Of a stretch of 64,000 bases of DNA, positions 57,501-64,000 are shown piece by piece; the first letter of the stretch is position 1; each line of letters starts with the position of its first letter. The stretch is from CAVRZJ01 sp964594125 (lineage in GTDB: Bacteria > Acidobacteriota > Thermoanaerobaculia > Thermoanaerobaculales > Thermoanaerobaculaceae): NCBI GenBank assembly GCA_964594125.1, contig CAZQLL010000007.1:1-64000 (forward strand). The letters are read 5' to 3'. Made by a program: the position numbers and the translations under genes. The notes beneath the pieces were generated by a model. It saw nothing but the letters and a program-made list of their open reading frames with translations, was not told the DNA's origin and did no database searches.

Positions 57501-58901
57501 GTGCACGACGGCGGGCGCGAGGGAGCGGAGCGGCAATGGTGCGGCGGAAAGGGAAGCCGTAGCGTGTCTCTCTTCGGCGGGCTCCGCCGCCGTCTCCGCC
57601 TGCCGCTCGATTCCAGTCTGGTCGGCGTGCTGTCGGTGCTCATGCTGCTCGGCGCCTTCTTCTCCGCGGTCACCGTCAAGGAACAGCAGCCCGAGGGCGA
57701 GCGGGCGGCGCGCCTGCTGGCGCCTCGGCTGGCGGCCCTGCCGCCCGGCGGCGCGGTGGTGGCGGTGGGCCGCGACACCGCGGAGGACCGCCGCTTCACC
57801 GCCGCCGTCGTCGCGGCGGCCGCCACCGGCGGGAGGCCGGCGCACGCCGTCAACGGAGAGCCCGCGGCGGTGCGCGAGGCGCTCGCCGCGCACGGCGGTG
57901 CGGTCGTGGCGCTCGTGGCGCCCGAGTCGTACGCCGCGGCGGCGCGTGGCAGCGCCGAAGGCTTGCCGCGGTTCGCGGGTGCGGCGGTGGTGACGCCGCC
58001 GAGCTACCGCTGGCCGACGTTCCTGCTGCCGTCCAACCTGCGCAACGTCGCCAACCAGATCGCGGTGATCGCCATCGTCGCGATCGGCATGACGATGGTG
58101 ATCGTCACCGCGGGGATCGACCTGTCGGTGGGCAGCCTGATCGCGCTCTCGGCAGTGGCCGTGGCGTGGACGATCGGCCGCCTCGGCGGCGAGGCCGCGT
58201 CGGCGCCGGCGATGCTGCTCGCCGGCGCGGTCACGGTGGCGGTGTGCGCCCTCACCGGGGCTTTTTCCGGGCTCGTGATCACGCGCTTCCGGGTGCCGCC
58301 GTTCATCGCCACCCTGGCGGTGATGCAGGTGGCCAGCGGCCTCGCCTACATCGTCTCGCAGGGCAAGCCTATCTACCGCATCCCGGAGCGTTTCGTCGTG
58401 CTCGGGCGCGGCGCCGACCCACTGCTCGCGGTGCCGTGGGCGGTGTGGCTGATGCTGGCGCTGTACGTCGCCGCGCACCTGGTGATGGAGCACACCGTGC
58501 TCGGCCGCCACGTCTACGCGGTCGGCGGCAACCCGGAGGCGGCGCGCCTCGCCGGCGTGCCGGTGAACCGCGTGATCGTGATCGCCTACGTGGCGTGCGC
58601 CGCGCTCGCCGGCCTCGGCGGCGTGGTGATGGCGTCGCAGCTCCGCTCCGGCGCCCCCACCTACGGCACGATGTACGAGCTGTACGTGATCGCCGCCGTG
58701 GTCGTCGGCGGCACGTCGCTGGCCGGCGGCGAAGGGACGATCGCCGGCACGCTGGTCGGAGCGTTCATCATCGCCGTGATCCAGAACGGCATGAACCTCA
58801 CCAACGTCGAGAGCTACACGCAAAAGGTGGTGCTCGGCGCGGTGATCCTCGGCGCGGTGCTGCTCGACCGGGCTCGCCGCCGCCGCAGGGGAGGAGGCTG
58901 A
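57501..58901 (+). CDS. Sugar ABC transporter permease (RbsC type) with an insertion
   Basis: This 466-residue permease has its first helix at about residues 43-58 (LVGVLSVLMLLGAFFSAV), then about 100 soluble residues before the conserved NLRNVANQIAVIAIVAIGMT and IDLSVGSLIALSAV. Later marks are RFRVPPFIATLAVMQVASGL and GGNPEAARLAGVPVNRV and AGGEGTIAGTLVGAFIIAVI. Normal RbsC proteins have only a short link here, so the insertion (VVAVGRDTAEDRRFTAAVV...) forms an extra small alpha/beta domain, probably on the periplasmic side. It completes the importer. GTG 57501 is the likely start; GTG 57564 is an alternative. Confidence 0.9.
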   Translation: MHDGGREGAERQWCGGKGSRSVSLFGGLRRRLRLPLDSSLVGVLSVLMLLGAFFSAVTVKEQQPEGERAARLLAPRLAALPPGGAVVAVGRDTAEDRRFTAAVVAAAATGGRPAHAVNGEPAAVREALAAHGGAVVALVAPESYAAAARGSAEGLPRFAGAAVVTPPSYRWPTFLLPSNLRNVANQIAVIAIVAIGMTMVIVTAGIDLSVGSLIALSAVAVAWTIGRLGGEAASAPAMLLAGAVTVAVCALTGAFSGLVITRFRVPPFIATLAVMQVASGLAYIVSQGKPIYRIPERFVVLGRGADPLLAVPWAVWLMLALYVAAHLVMEHTVLGRHVYAVGGNPEAARLAGVPVNRVIVIAYVACAALAGLGGVVMASQLRSGAPTYGTMYELYVIAAVVVGGTSLAGGEGTIAGTLVGAFIIAVIQNGMNLTNVESYTQKVVLGAVILGAVLLDRARRRRRGGG

Positions 58902-58908
58902 GCCCGTC

Positions 58909-60918
58909 ATGAAGCACCAGCGCTACGCCGCCGTCGCCGTGCCCGCCGCCCTCGCCGTTGCCGCCGGTCTCGCGGCTGCCGAGCCCCGCGCCGCCGACCT
59001 CCTGCCGCTCCCGGCCGCCGCCGTCGCCGGCGAGGGGGAGCTGGCGATCACCGCCGCGTTCGCGGTGGACGCGTCGCAGTGCCGCGACGACCGCGTGGCG
59101 GCCGCCGCGGCGCGCCTGCCCGGACGGCTGGCACGGTGGACGGGCATGCGCGTCGTCCCCGAGCCGGCGCGGCCCGTGCTGGCGATCCGTTGCGGCGCGG
59201 CGCCCGCCGTCGTGCAGCGGCCGGTCGAGGACGAGAGCTACACGCTCGAGGTCACGCCGGCCGGCGCCGTGCTCACCGCCGCCACCCCGTACGGTGCGCT
59301 GCGCGGGGTCGAGACGTTCCTGCAGCTCGTCGAGCCGCGTGCCGGCGCCTTCGCGGTCGCGGCGGTGCGCATCGAGGACCAGCCGCGGTTTCCCTGGCGT
59401 GGGTTGCTGGTCGATGCCGCCCGCCACTTCATGCCGGTCGACGCGATCGAGCGGGTGCTCGACGCGATGGCCGCCACGAAGCTCGACGTGCTGCACTGGC
59501 ACCTCACCGAGGACCAGGGGTTCCGCGCCGAGAGCCGGCTGTACCCGCGCCTGCACACCCACGGCTCCGACGGCGAGTTCTACACGCAGCAGCAGATGCG
59601 CCACGTGGTCGCCTACGCGCGCGCCCGCGGCATCCGGGTGGTCCCCGAGTTCGACATGCCGGGGCACGTGACGGCGTGGCTCGTCGGCCACCCCGAGCTC
59701 GCCGCGGCTTCGGGGCCGTACGCGATCGAGCGCCGATGGGGGATCTTCGACCCGACGCTCGACCCTACGCGCGAGGAGGTGTACCGCTTCCTCGACCGCT
59801 TCATCGGCGAGATGGCCGCGATCTTCCCCGACCCCTGTCTGCACATCGGCGGCGACGAGGTGAAGGGCGCGCAGTGGGACGCCAGCCCCGCCGTCGCGGC
59901 GTTCAAGCGCACGCACGGCCTGGAGAGCAACGAGGCGCTGCAGACGCACTTCAACCGCCGGCTGCTGAGGATCCTCGCCAAGCACGGCAAGGGGATGGTC
60001 GGCTGGGACGAGATCCTGCAGCCGGACCTGCCGGCCGACGCGATCGTGCAGTCGTGGCGCGGCGCCGAGTCGCTGGCGGCGGCGGCGGCCGCCGGCCACC
60101 GAACGATCCTCTCTTCGGGCTACTACCTCGACCACCTCAAGCCCGCCGCGTACCACTACGCCGTCGACCCGCTCACCGGCGCCGCTGGCGCGCTGCCGCC
60201 GGAGGCGCGCGCGCGCGTCCTCGGCGGCGAGGCGTGCCTGTGGAGCGAGTACTGCTCCGCGGAGATGATCGACGGCCGCGTCTGGCCGCGCGCCGCGGCG
60301 ATCGCCGAGCGGCTGTGGTCGCCGGCCGAGGTGGCCGACGTCGGCGACCTGTATCGCCGCCTGGAGCTGGCCTCGGCTCGCCTCGAGTGGGACGGGCTGC
60401 GCCACCGCGCGAACCCCGCGATGATGCTGCGCCGCCTCGCCGGCGGCCGCGACGATCACGCGCTTTCCGCCTTCGCCGGGCTGCTCGAGCCGCTCGGCAT
60501 CTCCGGGCGGGCGCGGGCGCGCTCCTACACCTCTCTGACGCCGCTCCACCGGCTGGTCGACGCGCTGCCGCCGGAGAGCGGCGCCGCCCGCGCGTTCGCC
60601 TTGCTCGTTGACGCCTACCTCGCCGACGGCGAGCGGCGCGCCGGCCGCGACGAGCTCGCCCGCCGCCTCGACGCCTGGCGCCGGCTCGCCGGCGCGCTGG
60701 CGCCGACGATCGCGCGGACGCCGCTGCTCGCCGAGGTCGAGCCGATCGCCGCCGACCTGTCGGCCGCCGCGGCGGCGGCGCACGCGCGTGTCGCCGGCGG
60801 CGCCGACGCCCCGCCGGTCGAACCGGCGCTGCTCGAGCGGCTCGCCACCGACCGCGCCGAGGTGCGGGTGGCGGTCGCGCCGGCGCTCGCGCGGCTGCTC
60901 GCGGGACCGCGGCCGTGA
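58909..60918 (+). CDS. Family 20 beta-N-acetylhexosaminidase, secreted
   Basis: This 669-residue enzyme has a signal peptide (VAVPAALAVAAGLAAA) and a GH20b N-terminal domain, then the catalytic domain: RGLLVDAARHFMPVDAIERV, LHWHLTEDQGFRAES, VPEFDMPGHVTAWL, the catalytic Asp-Glu pair in LHIGGDEVKGAQW near residue 314, and GGEACLWSEYC. It removes terminal GlcNAc or GalNAc from glycans, chitin or peptidoglycan fragments. It is eight bases from the permease gene, and its stop overlaps the next gene (GTGA). Confidence 0.94.
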   Translation: MKHQRYAAVAVPAALAVAAGLAAAEPRAADLLPLPAAAVAGEGELAITAAFAVDASQCRDDRVAAAAARLPGRLARWTGMRVVPEPARPVLAIRCGAAPAVVQRPVEDESYTLEVTPAGAVLTAATPYGALRGVETFLQLVEPRAGAFAVAAVRIEDQPRFPWRGLLVDAARHFMPVDAIERVLDAMAATKLDVLHWHLTEDQGFRAESRLYPRLHTHGSDGEFYTQQQMRHVVAYARARGIRVVPEFDMPGHVTAWLVGHPELAAASGPYAIERRWGIFDPTLDPTREEVYRFLDRFIGEMAAIFPDPCLHIGGDEVKGAQWDASPAVAAFKRTHGLESNEALQTHFNRRLLRILAKHGKGMVGWDEILQPDLPADAIVQSWRGAESLAAAAAAGHRTILSSGYYLDHLKPAAYHYAVDPLTGAAGALPPEARARVLGGEACLWSEYCSAEMIDGRVWPRAAAIAERLWSPAEVADVGDLYRRLELASARLEWDGLRHRANPAMMLRRLAGGRDDHALSAFAGLLEPLGISGRARARSYTSLTPLHRLVDALPPESGAARAFALLVDAYLADGERRAGRDELARRLDAWRRLAGALAPTIARTPLLAEVEPIAADLSAAAAAAHARVAGGADAPPVEPALLERLATDRAEVRVAVAPALARLLAGPRP

Positions 60919-63900
60919 GACGCGCTCCCATCGTCGCCGTGGCGCTTGTCGCAGTCACCCTGGGCGCGGCGGCGGCAGCGGCCGAGGCGCCTCGCGTCGC
61001 GCTGCTGGTCGAGCCGTCTCTCCCCGCGGTCGGTGCGCCGGCGCCGGATCTCCCGGCGCTGCGCGGCGCGCTCGCCGGCCTGCCGACAACCGAGCTCGAC
61101 GCCCGCGCGCTCGCCGCCGGCCTCGACCGCGCCGCGTTCGACGTGCTTGTGCTGCCGTACGGCGCTGCGTTCCCCGAGCCCGCGTGGCCGGCGATCGAGC
61201 GGTTCCTGGCCGCCGGCGGGAGCTGGGTCAATCTCGGCGGCGTGCCGCTCGCCGCGCCGGCGGCGCGCGACGGCTCCGGGTGGCGCCCGCTCGCCGCTCG
61301 CACGGCGTACGCCAAGTCGCTCGGGATCGTGCAGAGCTACCTTGTGAGCACCGCGGGCCTCGCCTGCCGCGCCACCGCGGCGGGCGACGGGGCGCTGTGC
61401 GCCGGCCTCGCCCCCGCCACCGTGCAGGAGCTGATCGTGCGGCTCACCTCGACGGCGGCGCGGCCGGCGGAGTCGGGCTCGGACGGCGAGCGCGAGGCGC
61501 GCGTCACCGCGCTCGCGCACCTGTACGGCGACGGCGACCTGCCCCTTGCCGCGCCACTGGTTCGGGTCGACCGCTTGCTCGGACGCTTCGCCGCCGGCCG
61601 CTGGGTGCTCGCCACCGGTGACGCGCCGCTGCCGCCCGCCACCGTACGGCGCCTGATCGAGGACGCCGCCGCCGGCGCCTCCGAGCTCACCGTCGCCCCC
61701 TCGCTCGCCGCCTACCGCCCCGGCGAGACGCCGGAAATCGAGATTCGTCTCACCCGCCCGGGACGCCCCGCGGCAGCGGGCGGCGCGGCGGTTCGCGTCA
61801 CGCTCCGCGACCCCGCCGGCGCCGTCACCGCCGCCCGCGACGTGACGCTCGCGGTCGAGGGCGGCTCGCTCGCCGGGCGGGTCGCACTGCCGCTGCCGGA
61901 CGGCGCCGCCACCGGATTGTGGACGCTGCGCGCCGAGCTCGCCGGCGGCTCCGGCGCCGTGGCCGCCGGCGAGAACGGGTTCCGCCTGCACCCGGTGGAG
62001 ACGCTCGCGGGCGGCGAGCCGCTCGCGGCCGGGCCGCGCTACCTCGAGCGCGGCGGCCGGCCGTTCCCGGTGATCGGCACCACCTACATGGCCGGCGACG
62101 CCCACCGGCGCTTCCTGCTCGAGCCCAACCCGGCGGTGTGGGAGCGCGACTTCGCGGCGATGGCGCGCGCCGGCGTCAACCTGGTGCGCACCGGGATCTG
62201 GACCGGGTGGGCCGCACACTGCGGCGACGGTCCCGAGCCGCGCGAGGCGGTGCTGCGCGCCCTCGAGGCGTACGTCCTCACGGCGCGCGCGCACGGCATC
62301 CCGGTGATCTTCACGTTCTTCGCGTTCGTCCCCGAGGCGTGGGGCGGGGCCAACCCGTACCTCGATCCGGCGGCGGTGGCGGCGCAGCGCGCGTTCGTCG
62401 GCGGCTTCGCGCGCCGGCTCGCCGGCGCCCGCGACGTGGCGTGGGACCTCATCAACGAGCCGTCGTTCTCCTCGCCCGAGCGGCTGTGGCAGTGCCGTCC
62501 CAACTACGACGCGCACGAGGCGGCGGCGTGGCGGCGCTGGACGCGCACGGTGCTTGCCGCCGGCGCCGACGACCCCGAGGCCGAGCTCGCCGACCGCTGG
62601 AATCTGCTCGCCGGCGAGGCGCTCGACCTGCCGCCGCTCGCCGACTTCGGCGACCGCAACCTGTTCGAGGCGACGCGGCCGCGCCGCGCCGCCGATTACA
62701 AGCGCTTCGCTCAAAGCGCGTTCACCGCCTGGGCGCGCGAGCTCTCGCAGACGCTGCGCGCCGCCGGCAACCCGGCCGCGCTGGTCACCGTTGGCCAGGA
62801 CGAGGGCGGCATCGCCGAGTCGCCGAGCCCGCTCGAGCACGGCCGCGCGCTCGACTTCACCTGCAACCACACCTGGTGGCTGAACGATGCGCTGCTGTGG
62901 GACTCGCTCGTCAGCCGGCTGCCGGACCGGCCGAACCTCGTCGAGGAGACAGGCGTGATGACCGTCGAGCGGCTCGACGGCGGCCCCTGGCGGAACGAGG
63001 AGGAGTCGCGCAACCTGCTCGAGCGCAAGCTCGTGACCGCCTTCGGCGCCGGCGCCGCCGGCGCCGTGCAGTGGCTGTGGAACACCAACGTCTACATGCC
63101 GATCGACAACGAGGCCGGGATCGGGCTGCTGCGCGCCGCCGGGACGGCGAAGCCCGAGGCGGCGGCGTTTGCGGCGGTCGCGCGCTTCGTCGCCGCGCAC
63201 GCCGCGCGCTTCCGCGGCGCCGAGGACGAGGAGGTTGCGGTCGTCCTGCCGCACTCGCAGATGCAGTCGGCGCGCGACCTCGGCACCGCGGCATCGCAGC
63301 GGGCGGTGCGGGTGCTCGAGCACGAGCTGCGCGTGCCGGTGCGCATCGTCGGTGAGGGCGGTCTCGACCGCCTCGGCCCGCGCCCCCACCTCCTGGTGCT
63401 GCCGTCGCCGCGGGTGCTGCGCGACGACGCGTGGCGTGGGCTGCTGGCGCTCGCCGACGCGGGCGCGACGGTGCTCGTCACCGGCACGTTCGACCGCGAC
63501 GAGGTGGAGCGACCGCGCCGGCGCGCGGCGGCGCTCGGCGTGACCGCCTCGCTGCGCCCGGTCGCGCAGGAGGAGTCCGTCACCGTCGGCGGCGCGACCG
63601 TCGCCGCGCGCTTCCGCGGCAGCCGCGTCGAGCGCGCCGAGAAGGCGGTGCTCGCCGGCGACAGCGCTGCGACGTTGCACGAGATCGCGCGCGGCGCCGG
63701 GGCGCTGCTGTGGTGCCCGCTGCCGGTGGAGCTCGCCGAGGGACCGGAGGCGACCGCCGCCGTGTACGCGGCGGCGCTCGCTCGTGCCGGCGTTCGCCCG
63801 CCGCTGGAGGTGCGCGGCGCCGGCGCCGAGGTGCTGGTGCGGCCGGTGCTGCTCGCCGACGCGGTGCTGGTCGCCCTCGTCAACGAGAGCGACGAGGCGC

Positions 63901-64000
63901 GCGCGGTGGCGTTCCGCCTGCGCGGCGCTCCGGCGGAGGTCACGGTGACGCTGGCGCCGCGGCGCAGCGTCCTCGCCATGGTCGAGCGCGCCAGCGGGCG
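60915..64000 (+). CDS. Large secreted glycoside hydrolase, clan A type (3' end outside window)
   Basis: Starting at GTG 60915, the frame is open to the end of the window, at least 1028 residues. It has a signal peptide (RRAPIVAVALVAVTLGAAAA), a GATase-1/ThuA-like domain (FDVLVLPYGAAFPEPAWPAI, ERFLAAGGSWVNLGG), and beta-sandwich regions. A TIM-barrel follows, with the acid/base Glu in WDLINEPSFSS near residue 515 and the probable nucleophile in RPNLVEETGVMT near 676. Another GATase-like and C-terminal domain comes after (RPHLLVLPSPRVLRDDAWRG). This recalls GH5/GH42-like enzymes. It is coupled to the hexosaminidase gene. Substrate is unknown; the stop codon is not seen. Confidence 0.75.
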   Translation, partial: MRRAPIVAVALVAVTLGAAAAAAEAPRVALLVEPSLPAVGAPAPDLPALRGALAGLPTTELDARALAAGLDRAAFDVLVLPYGAAFPEPAWPAIERFLAAGGSWVNLGGVPLAAPAARDGSGWRPLAARTAYAKSLGIVQSYLVSTAGLACRATAAGDGALCAGLAPATVQELIVRLTSTAARPAESGSDGEREARVTALAHLYGDGDLPLAAPLVRVDRLLGRFAAGRWVLATGDAPLPPATVRRLIEDAAAGASELTVAPSLAAYRPGETPEIEIRLTRPGRPAAAGGAAVRVTLRDPAGAVTAARDVTLAVEGGSLAGRVALPLPDGAATGLWTLRAELAGGSGAVAAGENGFRLHPVETLAGGEPLAAGPRYLERGGRPFPVIGTTYMAGDAHRRFLLEPNPAVWERDFAAMARAGVNLVRTGIWTGWAAHCGDGPEPREAVLRALEAYVLTARAHGIPVIFTFFAFVPEAWGGANPYLDPAAVAAQRAFVGGFARRLAGARDVAWDLINEPSFSSPERLWQCRPNYDAHEAAAWRRWTRTVLAAGADDPEAELADRWNLLAGEALDLPPLADFGDRNLFEATRPRRAADYKRFAQSAFTAWARELSQTLRAAGNPAALVTVGQDEGGIAESPSPLEHGRALDFTCNHTWWLNDALLWDSLVSRLPDRPNLVEETGVMTVERLDGGPWRNEEESRNLLERKLVTAFGAGAAGAVQWLWNTNVYMPIDNEAGIGLLRAAGTAKPEAAAFAAVARFVAAHAARFRGAEDEEVAVVLPHSQMQSARDLGTAASQRAVRVLEHELRVPVRIVGEGGLDRLGPRPHLLVLPSPRVLRDDAWRGLLALADAGATVLVTGTFDRDEVERPRRRAAALGVTASLRPVAQEESVTVGGATVAARFRGSRVERAEKAVLAGDSAATLHEIARGAGALLWCPLPVELAEGPEATAAVYAAALARAGVRPPLEVRGAGAEVLVRPVLLADAVLVALVNESDEARAVAFRLRGAPAEVTVTLAPRRSVLAMVERASG

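Noticed and set aside
55064..57562. Frames of Arg-rich protein overlapping the sugar importer genes
   Set aside because: Out-of-frame reading of well-defined ABC genes.

Overview
This is a very GC-rich, densely coded bacterial window with mostly short spacers and many 4-base ATGA/GTGA gene overlaps. Lipoprotein signals, an LpxL-type acyltransferase, an outer-membrane protein, periplasmic enzymes and three Ser/Thr kinases (two fused to beta-propeller repeats) point to a Gram-negative, kinase-rich lineage. My best guess is Acidobacteriota (Thermoanaerobaculia-like); this is inference from gene content, as there is no marker rRNA in the window.

Layout. 1-2.3 kb: the C-terminus of a probable isocitrate lyase, a small accessory cassette (DUF6036-type nucleotidyltransferase plus a coupled unknown ORF), a broken tyrosine recombinase and a 108-bp relic of the isocitrate lyase gene. 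2.3-8.2 kb: dynamin-like GTPase, isoaspartyl dipeptidase overlapping an NhaC antiporter, and a methionine gamma-lyase-type enzyme with a clear sigma70 promoter. 8.2-11.7 kb: ECF sigma factor with an NrsF-type membrane anti-sigma factor, a large secreted protein and a small secreted Cys-rich protein. 12-19 kb: two overlapping Ser/Thr kinase-propeller genes and an MFS permease. 19-26.4 kb: a DUF4136-type lipoprotein, tRNA-Gln(CUG), acyltransferase, thiamine pyrophosphokinase, a third kinase of inverted topology, DUF971 protein, FKBP and an M14 peptidase. 26.4-30.1 kb: three overlapping exopolysaccharide genes. 30.2-34.9 kb: cysteine desulfurase and mfd. 35-36.3 kb: two adjacent toxin-antitoxin modules (hicBA, vapBC) and a hicA relic. 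36.4-40.3 kb: iron-uptake operon (small CX4CX4CX4C protein, outer-membrane protein, feoA, feoB, Cys-rich membrane peptide). 40.4-44.1 kb: biotin-dependent acyl-CoA carboxylase. 44.1-50.8 kb: a TldD/TldE-like pair, a YchF-like GTPase, a TPR protein, an MXAN_5187-like protein and selA. 51.2-54.9 kb: response regulator, histidine kinase and prepilin peptidase in one overlapping operon. 55-64 kb: sugar ABC importer, GH20 hexosaminidase and a large glycoside hydrolase running off the right edge, together an amino-sugar/glycan scavenging operon.

Two patterns cut across the window. First, many unrelated genes have a TAnnnT -10 box only 6-10 bases before the start codon, so many transcripts are probably leaderless or nearly so; two divergent pairs share overlapping -10 boxes on opposite strands. 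Second, at least three families of short GC-rich palindromic repeats sit in the spacers, one family in spacers between convergent genes and one partly inside a kinase gene. Three gene relics near the left end (two of isocitrate lyase, one of methionine gamma-lyase) suggest past duplication and decay.
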